Shown in pieces: positions 1 to 8,722 of a DNA stretch of 64,000 nt. How positions within the stretch are numbered: position 1 is the first letter of the stretch; each line of letters begins with the position of its first letter. The DNA is from Thermohalobacter berrensis. GTDB taxonomy: Bacteria > Bacillota > Clostridia > Tissierellales > Thermohalobacteraceae. The position numbers and the translations under genes are program-made. Location: the NCBI RefSeq assembly GCF_003609645.1, contig NZ_MCIB01000001.1, positions 372,001 through 436,000 of the forward strand, in the 5' to 3' direction. The notes beneath the pieces are model-generated. The model had not been told where the DNA came from, searched no databases, and worked only from the letters and a program-made list of their open reading frames with translations.

Positions 1-902
1 CAAAAAATACACTTTTCATAATTCGGTGTAGCCTTATTATTAATAATACTTAATCCTCCATGTTTACATACTTCAGCACATTTACCACAACCTACGCACC
101 AATCATGAATAAGTAGTCTACGCTTTCTTTGTCTTAATTTTTCTTTAATAGTTTCAGGTATCTTGCCTGTTTCCACTAATTTGATATTCCCATCAACTTC
201 ATCAAATGATTGCATACCAACCGCTATAGAGTGAATATATTTAATATTATTGACGTAATTAAATGCTTTTTCAACATTATTAATTAAATGACCACCACCT
301 AATGGCTTCATTCCATATATTCCTTTTCCCATATCATAGGCTTTTTTAATTGCTTTAAGCATGTCATCTCTTGTCCCATCTTGAATACCTATACCTTTAA
401 TATTTATAATAGGATGAATTACTTCAATTTCAGAAAACTTATTGGCAGCTAAAACTCCTTCAACTCTATGGGTTGAAATTCCAATACTCCTTATTAATCC
501 TTTTTTCTTAGCATTAATAAAATACTCTATAGCTTCATAGTGACCTTTTATAGTAAGCTCGCTTTCCTGTTCATGCAATAAAAAAATGTCTATATAGTCT
601 GTATTCAATTCCTTTAAGGCTTTATTTAAACTCTCTTGTGCAGTTTTTTTTGAATATGAGTATGATTTTGTAGCTATAACTACCTTTTCTCTATTAATTC
701 CTTTTAAAGCCTTAGATATATATGAATATGTTTCATACAATTCTGCAGTATCTATAAAATTTATACCATTATTAATTCCATATCTAATAATTTCTGCACC
801 TTTATCTAAAGAAAAATTACGTTGTAATGGTCCAATTGTTAATGATCCAAAGCAAAGTTTAGAAACCTTTATGTTAGTATTCCCTAAATATGTATATTTC
901 AT
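1..902 (-). CDS. Aldo/keto reductase with C-terminal ferredoxin domain (3' end cut by window edge)
   Basis: This is an NAD(P)H-type oxidoreductase of the aldo/keto reductase superfamily fused to an iron-sulfur domain; its substrate cannot be told. About 300 residues are visible. The catalytic tetrad is readable as Asp51, Tyr56, Lys79 and His110 (motifs DTAELY, ATKS and LLHE). A ferredoxin-like segment begins near residue 269 with CVGCGKCAEVC, and another Cys lies at 298, so at least one 4Fe-4S cluster is expected; the rest lies off the left edge. The ATG overlaps the stop of the upstream membrane-protein gene (ATGA), which implies translational coupling. The call to the family is firm; the physiological role is open. 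Confidence 0.88.
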   Translation of the reverse strand, partial: MKYTYLGNTNIKVSKLCFGSLTIGPLQRNFSLDKGAEIIRYGINNGINFIDTAELYETYSYISKALKGINREKVVIATKSYSYSKKTAQESLNKALKELNTDYIDIFLLHEQESELTIKGHYEAIEYFINAKKKGLIRSIGISTHRVEGVLAANKFSEIEVIHPIINIKGIGIQDGTRDDMLKAIKKAYDMGKGIYGMKPLGGGHLINNVEKAFNYVNNIKYIHSIAVGMQSFDEVDGNIKLVETGKIPETIKEKLRQRKRRLLIHDWCVGCGKCAEVCKHGGLSIINNKATPNYEKCIF

Positions 903-3076
903 TTTCCCACTTCCTTAGTGCATCTTTTTACTACATATCCTATTGTAACATACATAACAGAAGTAGATATATATAAGCTTGCAATCGCAGCTAATAAAAT
1001 ACCCGAATCATTCATAAGAAATCCTGCTAAACTACCAATAATTCCACTTATAATACTATAACTAAAAAATTTATTATTGTTTATCATCTCTTTTAAAATA
1101 TTATTTAAATATATTAACATTATACTAAGTATTATAATATTCGTAAATATAACTTTTGTCCAAATTGAAGTTCCAATAAGTTTAATATTCATATTTAATT
1201 TTCTTGATACAATATTTGTTAAAGCAAAAGGCCCTTTATTAATTAATAAGCTTAAAGCTTTACCTAGATGTGTTGGATTAGGATTAATTGTAAGGTCAAT
1301 ACCACCCATTAAAAGTATTATAAAAAATATCAAACTTATTGTTAAGAAGAGATTTCTATAATTTAAGCTTTTTTCTTGTATTTTTATTAAAAAACAAAAG
1401 TTAGCAAAAGCTATTGTAATAGTCCCTCCAAAATTAGCACCTAAATTGGGATGTGCTACAACAAGTATTGTTAAAATACTTATTAGCAGAATAAAGTATT
1501 TCCTTTTTATTTTATCTATTATTAAACCTAAAAATATTATTCCTGTAGGTAGTAAAACACCTACCAGTTCATTACCAATTCCAAAATATCTTGCACCAAT
1601 AATTGGATCATAACCAAACACTGAATATTTAGTTAATTTTGAATTTAGTAAAATATCTAAAAGAATGGTAAAGTATGTAACCCCTAAAACAAATACTAGT
1701 CTATATTTATCTTTAATTAATAAAATAGCAGAAAATATAACTAAAAATAATACCATTGTATATATAATAAATTTATTAATTGTGTAATGTCTAAAAATTG
1801 AGACTATATGCAATACTATTGGTATAGTTATAACAATAAGTAATAGTAAAGATATTTTTTTAATTCTAGATTTAAAATATTTATAATAAAACATTATTGT
1901 AGCTGATATTATTAATATTATGATTGTAAAAATTGAATATATATTCAAAGTCTGCGGCCTTATTTTCGAAACAAATTTCGTTATCCTATTCAAAAAATCT
2001 ATGTAAGCTTTATTATTATCATCTTTTATTATTTTTATAGGATTACCTGAATATAAACTAGAATTAATGCCTAAATAATTTGAAATTGTGGGTGCAATAT
2101 CAATATTAGCAACAATACCCTTTCTCCTTGTTGTATCTGAGTATAATAACCCCTTTTTTATTCCTTGTCCAAAGAAAATAATTGGAGTTAATTTATTGCC
2201 TTCTTTTAATTTTGTATTAGGACTATTAGGGCTTATAAATATCATTAAGGAATTCTCTTTTTTTATTATCTTTATTAAATCTTTTAAAAAGTTATCTATA
2301 TCTTTTAAAATTCTTGTTCTATGATAGAGATACATATCATAACTTAAATTGTTTTCATAAAATTCAAGTCTATTTAAATCCCCAGTTTCAATAACTATAA
2401 GGGAAGCTTTTTTTCTAATTTCTTTGATTTCTTTTATTATTTTACTGAAATCTGTTTTAATTCCAAAAGGATATGTGTTATCTTCAATCAATATGGTATC
2501 TACATTTCCAAAGTCTATTAAACCTTTACTATCCATTGCAATAAGACAATTTGTCCTAACAAAAGTATCAGCAGTATCTGAATTGCCAAATACTGCTGTC
2601 TTATGCCTATATTTATGTAAAGTATCTCCTAATGCGCCAATATAAGGACTATATTTTTCATCTTTATTAGCTTCTAATAATTTATTAATGTTAAGATTGC
2701 CAATTTGGAAATTATTGCTGTTTCTACCAGTTCTTCTTTTATAAACTATTTTATTATTGCTTTTATCAAGATTTACAAATAAGGATGTATTGTTGCTTGC
2801 CCAGGCCCTAGAGGATGTATTCAGAGTTATATACCCATCTGCACCATAATAACCATTAGAACCTCTAGTGTTCATAAGTCCAATGCTTCCATCTTTACAA
2901 AGCTTATCTAATGTCTTTATATAACTAAGATCATTTAAAGTTAATCTATTAATAATAACTACATATACATTTTTCTCTACTTGCTCTTCAGCATAAGATC
3001 TAGTGTTTAAAATTATTAAATTAATAATTAAAATTAAAGTTACAATATAGATCTTCTTAGGTGTTATTTTAGTCAA
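899..3076 (-). CDS. Membrane protein with extracytoplasmic alkaline-phosphatase-like domain
   Basis: The 725-residue protein has an N-terminal hydrophobic export signal (about residues 8-29), an extracytoplasmic domain of about 320 residues that resembles the alkaline phosphatase/sulfatase fold, then about ten membrane helices from residue 375 on. Support for the fold is a strand near the start (YVVIINRL), a late ETGDLNRLE segment, a LTPIIFFGQG segment and a NIDIAPTISNYLG segment, as in that superfamily. The usual metal-binding Asp/His residues are not evident, so it may not be a hydrolase. The start is TTG, with a GGAGG that overlaps the stop of ireB. It sits between ireB and an aldo/keto reductase. 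Its function is unknown; cell-envelope work is an inference from topology. Confidence 0.7.
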   Translation of the reverse strand: MTKITPKKIYIVTLILIINLIILNTRSYAEEQVEKNVYVVIINRLTLNDLSYIKTLDKLCKDGSIGLMNTRGSNGYYGADGYITLNTSSRAWASNNTSLFVNLDKSNNKIVYKRRTGRNSNNFQIGNLNINKLLEANKDEKYSPYIGALGDTLHKYRHKTAVFGNSDTADTFVRTNCLIAMDSKGLIDFGNVDTILIEDNTYPFGIKTDFSKIIKEIKEIRKKASLIVIETGDLNRLEFYENNLSYDMYLYHRTRILKDIDNFLKDLIKIIKKENSLMIFISPNSPNTKLKEGNKLTPIIFFGQGIKKGLLYSDTTRRKGIVANIDIAPTISNYLGINSSLYSGNPIKIIKDDNNKAYIDFLNRITKFVSKIRPQTLNIYSIFTIIILIISATIMFYYKYFKSRIKKISLLLLIVITIPIVLHIVSIFRHYTINKFIIYTMVLFLVIFSAILLIKDKYRLVFVLGVTYFTILLDILLNSKLTKYSVFGYDPIIGARYFGIGNELVGVLLPTGIIFLGLIIDKIKRKYFILLISILTILVVAHPNLGANFGGTITIAFANFCFLIKIQEKSLNYRNLFLTISLIFFIILLMGGIDLTINPNPTHLGKALSLLINKGPFALTNIVSRKLNMNIKLIGTSIWTKVIFTNIIILSIMLIYLNNILKEMINNNKFFSYSIISGIIGSLAGFLMNDSGILLAAIASLYISTSVMYVTIGYVVKRCTKEVGK

Positions 3077-3086
3077 TTATATCCTC

Positions 3087-3335
3087 CTATTTTTCACCTA
3101 AATAGCTTTTTAAAAGCTCTTCTAATAATTCATCTCTTTCAAGTTTTCTAATTAATGTTCTAGCATTATTATGGCTAGTTATATAAGTTGGATCTCCTGA
3201 TAAAATATAGCCAACCATTTGATTTATAGGATTATAACCTTTTTCTTTCAGAGCTTTATATACATTAAAAATTATTTCTTTTGCTTCATTCATATTTTCC
3301 TTATTAACTGTAAACTTCATAGTCTCATTATTCAT
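3087..3335 (-). CDS. ireB: IreB family regulatory protein (UPF0297/YrzL)
   Basis: This 82-residue protein matches the IreB/YrzL family in length and character; in Enterococcus IreB is a small phosphoprotein substrate of the IreK Ser/Thr kinase that affects cephalosporin resistance. The recognisable segment is residues 33-62, with [16 protein letters not shown] followed by an Arg/Lys-rich stretch. It lies directly downstream of alaS, the normal place for this gene in Firmicutes, but the usual next genes (yrrK/ruvX and yrzB) are not here. The start ATG has an AGGAGG about 7 bases upstream. The kinase partner is not in the window. Confidence 0.9.
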   Translation of the reverse strand: MNNETMKFTVNKENMNEAKEIIFNVYKALKEKGYNPINQMVGYILSGDPTYITSHNNARTLIRKLERDELLEELLKSYLGEK

Positions 3336-3400
3336 AATTATTCCTCCTTATTTATAATTTCAATATATTATAATAAATATTCATCATATTATTATAATAT

Positions 3401-3432
3401 TAACAGTAGAAAACTAGAGTTTTCTACTGTTA
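3401..3432 (-). terminator. Perfect 15-bp hairpin between alaS and ireB
   Basis: A perfect inverted repeat of 15 bp with a 2-base loop lies 16 bases after the alaS stop codon. The following bases on the minus strand are AT-rich but not a clean U-run, so it may be a weak or partial terminator, or an mRNA-stabilising hairpin that sets the alaS to ireB expression ratio. Confidence 0.6.
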
Positions 3433-3447
3433 ATATTACCTAAGAAT

Positions 3448-6087
3448 TTATGCCTTTATTTGACATTTTACAATATTCTCAACACTATTTAATGCCTTAT
3501 CTAACATTGATGGATCTTTACCACCTGCTTGAGCCATATCAGGTCTTCCTCCACCGCCTCCTTTTGTTATTTTAGCAACTTCTCTTATTATATTTCCAGC
3601 ATGAATACCCTTTGAAACTAAATCCTTTGATGCCATTGAAATGAACAATACTTTACCATTATTAACTGTTCCTAATACTACAAGTACTGAATCCATTTTA
3701 TTTTTAATCTTATCTCCTAAATCCCTTAAACTATTTGCATCCATTCCTTCTATTTTTTTAGATATAACTTTGATTCCTAAAATTTCCTTTGCTTCTTTTA
3801 TTATATCATCTATTTTAGATGAAGCTAACTTAGATTTTAATCTATCAACCTCTTTTTGAAGAACTTTATTCTCTTTGTTTAAAATTTCTACTCGATCTAC
3901 TATATCTTTTTCATTAGTTTTCAATATCCTAGTTAACTTTTCTAGCTTTTCATTTATATCTAATAAATACTCGTACAACATTTTTCCAGTAATTGCTTCT
4001 ATTCTCCTTACCCCTGAAGAAATACCAGATTCACTAATAATTTTAAACAAGCCTATCTCACTTGTGTTCTTTACATGGGTTCCTCCACATAATTCCATAC
4101 TGTAATCTCCCATTTTTATTACCCTTACATCTTCTGCATACTTTTCATCGAACAGTGCTGTAGCACCCATTTTTTTAGCCTCATCTAATGATGTTTCTAT
4201 AGCCTCAACGTTTAATCCTTCAAGTATTTTTTTATTTACTATATCTTCTATTTTATTTAATTCATCTTTACTTATACCCTCAAAGTGAGTAAAGTCAAAT
4301 CTAAGCCTATTAGGCTCAACTAACGAACCTGCCTGATTAACATGTGAACCTAATACATCTTTAAGTGTTTTATGAAGTAAGTGAGTTGCTGAGTGATTTC
4401 TAGCTGTATTCTTTCTTTTCTCAACGTTTACATTAGCTTTAACTAAATCATTTACCGAAATTTTCCCTTCAAGAACTTTTACATAATGTAAAATTAAATT
4501 TTCATTCTCCTTTTTAGTATCATTAACTATTGCTTTAAATTCATCGTTTTCTATTGTTCCAATATCCCCTATTTGTCCACCACCTTCTGGATAGAAAGGT
4601 GTTTTATCTAAGATAATGATACCATTATTCCCTTCCACTAATTCATCTACAGTTTCTTCATTATTAATTAGTGCTAAAACCTTTGAATTAGACACTAATT
4701 TATCATATCCAATGAAATTTGTTTTAAGATTACCTAATTCCGCCGTAAAATCTAATTTCCATGCATTTTTATCTTCTTTTTCCCTAGCCTTTCTCGCTCT
4801 CTCTCTTTGTTTCTCCATTTCTGTATTAAAACCTTCTTCATCAACTTTAATTCCTTCTTCTTCAAGTATTTCTTTTGTTAGCTCTAATGGAAAACCATAT
4901 GTATCATAAAGTTTAAATGCAGTATTACCATCTAAAATATTCGTTTTTTCTTTTTTTAATTTTTCAATATGTTCTTTTAATATATTTATTCCCTGATCAA
5001 TAGTTTCCTCAAACTTTTCTTCTTCAATTTTAACAATTTTTCTTATTTGTTCACGCTTTTCTGAGAGTTCAGGATAAATTTCTTTCCAACCTTTAATTAC
5101 TTCATCTACTAAGTCATATAAAAAGTTTTCTTTAATACCTATTAATTTCCCATGTCTAGCTGCTCTTCTTATTAATCTTCTAAGTACATAACCTCTTCCT
5201 TCATTACTTGGAATAATTCCATCAGAAACCATAAATGTTATAGCCCTTATGTGGTCAGTTATAATTCTAATTGAAACGTCTGTTTTATTATCAGTACCAT
5301 ATTTAACTTGACAGATTTTTTCAACTCTCTTTACTATACTTTTTATTGGTTCAATTTCAAAAATATTATCAGCATCTTGTAATACTACAGTAATTCTCTC
5401 TAGTCCCATTCCAGTATCGATATTTGGGTTTGGTAGTGGATTATAATTTCCCTTTTCATCTTTATCATATTGTGAAAAAACTAGATTCCATACTTCTACA
5501 TATCTATCACAATCACAACCTGGCTTACAATCTTCATTTTCACAACCGTATTCTGCTCCTCTATCTACATAAATTTCAGAACATGGACCACATGGGCCGA
5601 TTTCTAGTTCCCAAAAGTTATCATCTTTTCCTAGCCTAACTATTTTATCTTCACTAACTCCTATCTCTTTATTCCATATTTCATAGGCTTCATCGTCATC
5701 TTTATATATAGATATCCATAATTTTTCTACAGGTATTTCTAAACGTTCTGTCATAAATTCCCATGCCCATTTAATTGATTCTTTTTTAAAATAATCTCCA
5801 AATGAAAAGTTTCCAAGCATTTCAAAAAAAGTTGCGTGTCTTGCAGTTTTACCAACATTTTCAATGTCTCCAGTCCTAACACACTTCTGACAGGTAACTA
5901 CTCTTCGTTTTGGTGGCTCTTCTATACCTGTAAAATATGGTTTTAATGGAGCCATACCTGCATTTATTAATAACAAACTTTTATCATTTTTTGGTACTAA
6001 TGAAAAACTTGGTAATACTAAATGTTCTTTTTCTTGAAAAAAACTTAGAAATTCTTTTCTAATTTCATGTAATCCTAGCTTTTTCAT
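3448..6087 (-). CDS. alaS: Alanyl-tRNA synthetase
   Basis: Class II synthetase that charges tRNA-Ala, with full-length architecture at 879 residues. The N-terminal catalytic core begins with the IRKEFLSFF segment; the editing domain shows HSATHLLH and CGGTH, the zinc-type editing motifs; a DHHA1-like C-terminal domain ends in the Gly-rich GGGGGRPDMAQAGG segment. I chose the ATG at 6087 because AAAGGAG lies 8 bases upstream; an in-frame ATG 18 bases earlier lacks that spacing. The gene is preceded by a T-box leader, so its expression should rise when uncharged tRNA-Ala accumulates. It heads the alaS-ireB operon. Confidence 0.98.
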   Translation of the reverse strand: MKKLGLHEIRKEFLSFFQEKEHLVLPSFSLVPKNDKSLLLINAGMAPLKPYFTGIEEPPKRRVVTCQKCVRTGDIENVGKTARHATFFEMLGNFSFGDYFKKESIKWAWEFMTERLEIPVEKLWISIYKDDDEAYEIWNKEIGVSEDKIVRLGKDDNFWELEIGPCGPCSEIYVDRGAEYGCENEDCKPGCDCDRYVEVWNLVFSQYDKDEKGNYNPLPNPNIDTGMGLERITVVLQDADNIFEIEPIKSIVKRVEKICQVKYGTDNKTDVSIRIITDHIRAITFMVSDGIIPSNEGRGYVLRRLIRRAARHGKLIGIKENFLYDLVDEVIKGWKEIYPELSEKREQIRKIVKIEEEKFEETIDQGINILKEHIEKLKKEKTNILDGNTAFKLYDTYGFPLELTKEILEEEGIKVDEEGFNTEMEKQRERARKAREKEDKNAWKLDFTAELGNLKTNFIGYDKLVSNSKVLALINNEETVDELVEGNNGIIILDKTPFYPEGGGQIGDIGTIENDEFKAIVNDTKKENENLILHYVKVLEGKISVNDLVKANVNVEKRKNTARNHSATHLLHKTLKDVLGSHVNQAGSLVEPNRLRFDFTHFEGISKDELNKIEDIVNKKILEGLNVEAIETSLDEAKKMGATALFDEKYAEDVRVIKMGDYSMELCGGTHVKNTSEIGLFKIISESGISSGVRRIEAITGKMLYEYLLDINEKLEKLTRILKTNEKDIVDRVEILNKENKVLQKEVDRLKSKLASSKIDDIIKEAKEILGIKVISKKIEGMDANSLRDLGDKIKNKMDSVLVVLGTVNNGKVLFISMASKDLVSKGIHAGNIIREVAKITKGGGGGRPDMAQAGGKDPSMLDKALNSVENIVKCQIKA

Positions 6088-6146
6088 ATTTTTTACTCCT
6101 TTCATTTTTATTTTTTCGTATATGTAACCAGTAATTTATCGTCTTT

Positions 6147-6389
6147 AATAAAAAACTCGTCCCCTAACTTAGGGACGAGATTACCCGCGGTACCACCCTA
6201 TTTACTGTTACCAGCCTCTTAATTGATATAACGGTTCCAACCGTAGACCTCTACTAAAAGTTCAAGGTCTCAACTTAGGGGCTGCTTCAGTAACTAATCT
6301 CTGAATACCTTCCAGCCTAGGGTATTCTCTCTGTAAGAGTTAGGTTACTTACTATTCCCCGTCATTGTCTTTTTAATTATTCACCTTTA
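6147..6389 (-). promoter_or_regulatory. T-box riboswitch (tRNA-Ala) upstream of alaS
   Basis: The leader carries the T-box signature: the conserved AGGGTGGTACCGCGG at 6185-6199 (minus strand) that pairs with the tRNA acceptor end, a terminator hairpin at 6147-6180 with a TTTTTTATT tail, and a stem I with the AG-bulge type AGAGAG/GGCTGGAAGG segments around 6310-6335. In the likely specifier region, GAAGCAGCC around 6279-6287, the triplet GCA (6283-6285) reads as an Ala codon, which agrees with the downstream gene. Specifier assignment is by position only. Confidence 0.95.
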
Positions 6390-6395
6390 GTTAGG

Positions 6396-6424
6396 ATTAT
6401 AATTAAAATTAATTTTTTTGTCAA
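6396..6424 (-). promoter_or_regulatory. Sigma-A promoter of the alaS T-box transcript
   Basis: TTGACA at 6419-6424 and TATAAT at 6396-6401 on the minus strand are separated by exactly 17 bases, both hexamers at full consensus. Initiation would fall around 6389, just ahead of the T-box stem I. Confidence 0.85.
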
Positions 6425-6438
6425 TCTTTATTTTTATT

Positions 6439-7617
6439 TTATAATTTAACCAATTTTTCAACAATAAATGCCGAGCTAATTTTAATAATAACTGCTACTG
6501 GTACTGCTAAAAGCATTCCTAAGACTCCAAAAAAACTTCCTCCTATTAATAAAGATAATATTACAATAACAGGATGAAGACCAACACTTTTGCCAACTAC
6601 TTTTGGTGAAATTATTCCGCTTTCTATTTGTTGTATAACTGTAAAAAGTATTATAACCCAAAGGACTTTGCTAGGTTTGTCTAAAAAGGCAAATATTATA
6701 GCAGGAATTGCACCTATTATTGGACCAAAATAAGGTATTACATTTGCTATACCAGCTATCAATCCAATTATTAATGCAAAATCAACTTTAAGTATAAGTA
6801 AACCAATTGTAGTTGAAATTCCAACAAAAGCCGCTACTATAAGCTGTCCTCTAATAAACTTACCTAATACAGAATCAATTTCTCTTGTAACTTTTACAAC
6901 ATCAGTTCTATAAGGTTTTGGTAATATTAGAAAAAGTTTTTTCTTAAATACATCTTTATCCTTTAAAAAGTAGAATGTTAGAATAGGAATTATAATAAAG
7001 CTTAGTATCCTTGAAAACATATTAATTATTGTATTAGTAAGATTTCTAATAGAATTTAATACAGTATTCTGAATAGTGTTTAGATTTTCCCTAACTATAT
7101 TTTTTACTGCTTGAAATTCAGGCGGTAGATTCTCAATATTTTCTGAATATCTTATGTACATATTATTAAAAAAGTCATATAATTGATTAAAATATGTAGG
7201 TAAAACTTCAACAAGTTTTTTGAATTCATTTGCTATTTTAGGAAAAATGGAAAATGATATTACTAAAACGATACCTATTAAAAGTACATATACAATCAGA
7301 ATTCCAAAAACCCTAGAAATTCCCTTATTTTCTAATCTATTAACAAGGGGATTTAATAAATAAGCAAATATTATGGCAAAAATGAAAGGATATAATAATT
7401 GAAGTAGTCCAGCTGATTTTTTATACATTTTATAGAATATAATAATAAGAATTAAACTTATAACAAAATAAATAATCTGTTTTTTTGTTATTTTAAATCT
7501 CTTTTCAGGTTCAATATAACTGTTACCAATATTTATTACAAAATATATTAATATACCTAAAATTGCAGTAAGAAAAAAAGATCTTAAATAATAACTTAAA
7601 GTCAACAAATATTCCAT
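6439..7617 (-). CDS. AI-2E family transporter (PerM/YtvI-like membrane protein)
   Basis: This is a 392-residue polytopic inner-membrane protein of the AI-2E/PerM family, whose members have been linked to autoinducer-2 export, sodium/proton antiport or unknown roles. Sequence evidence is the family's pattern: paired N-terminal helices, a soluble middle with FPKIANEFKKLVEVLP, and a conserved C-terminal half with GLIAGIANVIPYFGPIIGAIPA and LHPVIVILSLLIGG. I place the start at the ATG at 7617 because GGGGG lies about 9 bases upstream; an ORF extension further upstream runs into the preceding hairpin. Its neighbours (a YtxH-like mini-protein and alaS) do not define a substrate. Confidence 0.88.
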   Translation of the reverse strand: MEYLLTLSYYLRSFFLTAILGILIYFVINIGNSYIEPEKRFKITKKQIIYFVISLILIIIFYKMYKKSAGLLQLLYPFIFAIIFAYLLNPLVNRLENKGISRVFGILIVYVLLIGIVLVISFSIFPKIANEFKKLVEVLPTYFNQLYDFFNNMYIRYSENIENLPPEFQAVKNIVRENLNTIQNTVLNSIRNLTNTIINMFSRILSFIIIPILTFYFLKDKDVFKKKLFLILPKPYRTDVVKVTREIDSVLGKFIRGQLIVAAFVGISTTIGLLILKVDFALIIGLIAGIANVIPYFGPIIGAIPAIIFAFLDKPSKVLWVIILFTVIQQIESGIISPKVVGKSVGLHPVIVILSLLIGGSFFGVLGMLLAVPVAVIIKISSAFIVEKLVKL

Positions 7618-7640
7618 TTTATATGCACCCCCATAAGTAC

Positions 7641-7670
7641 CAAAAGGCAGCAATGCTGCCCTTTTTTTAA
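7641..7670 (-). terminator. Hairpin terminator-like element between the YtxH-like gene and the AI-2E gene
   Basis: GGCAGCATTGCTGCC forms a near-perfect hairpin flanked by A-rich and T-rich runs, so it could terminate transcription on either strand. It overlaps the end of the small gene at 7667-7825 and lies about 25 bases before the AI-2E start, so it could reduce read-through into that gene. Confidence 0.6.
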
Positions 7671-7825
7671 ACACCCATATTGCTCATCATATTTATTAAT
7701 AGCTTTCTACCTTTTTTCATCATTTTTCTTCTTTGTCTAGGGCTCATTTTACTCATAGCATACATACTAGCTGTTGCACCAATTAAACTTCCTGTTACAA
7801 TTCCCTGTACAAACTTACCATTCAA
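7667..7825 (-). CDS. Small YtxH-like membrane protein (52 aa)
   Basis: This short gene starts at TTG with GGAGTG 7 bases upstream. The product has one glycine/alanine-rich hydrophobic segment near residues 8-24 followed by a strongly basic stretch (SPRQRRKMMKKGRK at about 28-41) and a C-terminal LINMMSNMGV. That layout is like short YtxH-type or DUF-type single-pass proteins found next to other membrane genes in clostridia. I cannot assign a function. It lies between the PRC-barrel gene and the AI-2E transporter, close enough to share their transcript. Confidence 0.7.
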   Translation of the reverse strand: MNGKFVQGIVTGSLIGATASMYAMSKMSPRQRRKMMKKGRKLLINMMSNMGV

Positions 7826-7878
7826 GTTTTTCACTCCTTTTAGGGTTTTATACTTAGTTTTGGGTATATTTACTCCTT

Positions 7879-8409
7879 CTATCCTAGAAGATTATTGTAA
7901 TCTTCCTTGTTTTTCACAATATTATCTGTAATTTTACCTTCTATAACAATTGAATTTTCACCAAGCTTTATATTATCAGCATAAGGAATAATATTTCTAC
8001 CATTAACTATATCTTCAATTAACCCATCAGTTAGTATAAATCCCTTAACTTCACCACTTAATTCATCAATAACAACATCAAGTACAATTCCTAGGCTTTC
8101 ACCGTCTTCTGTTAAAACCTCTTCTCCAATTACATTATCATTCTCATCTATAGCTTCCATTATTTCTGGATAATCTTTAGCATTTTCTATAACATTACTG
8201 TTTTCAACATATATGAAATCTCTCCCTATTTTATTTATATTTTCAAATCTTATAATTTTTGCATCTTTAAAATAGCTTTTTTCTGAAACTAATATGGCTA
8301 GTAACTCATTACTTTCCTTTGAAAAAATTTTGCCCTTTGCTAAAGCAATTTTATTGCCATTAATTTTATCAAATATAGGAAGATTATCAATATGACTTCC
8401 CTTTATCAC
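7879..8409 (-). CDS. PRC-barrel domain protein
   Basis: The 176-residue soluble protein appears to contain two PRC-barrel repeats, roughly residues 1-85 and 90-170. The second has the family's typical run: a TEDGESLGIVLDVVIDELSG segment then GFILTDG. PRC-barrels occur in RNA-processing proteins (RimM) and as stand-alone sporulation proteins such as the YlmC/YmxH group; which applies here is not clear. The start is GTG with GAGGG about 10 bases upstream. It may be co-transcribed with the YtxH-like gene and the transporter that follow. Confidence 0.8.
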   Translation of the reverse strand: MIKGSHIDNLPIFDKINGNKIALAKGKIFSKESNELLAILVSEKSYFKDAKIIRFENINKIGRDFIYVENSNVIENAKDYPEIMEAIDENDNVIGEEVLTEDGESLGIVLDVVIDELSGEVKGFILTDGLIEDIVNGRNIIPYADNIKLGENSIVIEGKITDNIVKNKEDYNNLLG

Positions 8410-8689
8410 TTGAATATCCCTCTTTTTATTTTATTTATGTTTTTACAAAATCTATCTTTTGTTTTAAGAAAGATTTTATATATTTAATAAATAGTATTTC
8501 CAATTTTAATAGCTATTATATATTTGAATTTTTTACTAACTTTCTTCTTTAATTTTATTCCCAAAAAATAATTTTTAAATCATAATGTGGTTAATTTTCC
8601 AATATAAAAATTTTTTACTAATCATCTAACTTATAGGAAATTCAGTTTAGTCTACTATTGAGAAAATTTTTATTTAAATAGTATAAATA
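8410..8689. other. Intergenic region without recognisable gene
   Basis: A very AT-rich gap between the iscU terminator and the PRC-barrel gene. I found no ORF with a plausible ribosome site, no tRNA and no clear riboswitch fold. It should contain the promoter for the PRC-barrel operon, but no hexamer pair stands out. Confidence 0.6.
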
Positions 8690-8722
8690 TTAAAAAAGCT
8701 ACTGCGTTCAGTAGCTTTTTTA
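8690..8722 (-). terminator. Terminator of the iscRSU operon
   Basis: AAAAAGCTACTG and CAGTAGCTTTTTT form a 12-bp stem with a 4-base loop starting at the iscU stop codon, ending in a U-run on the minus strand. A good intrinsic terminator. Confidence 0.9.
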
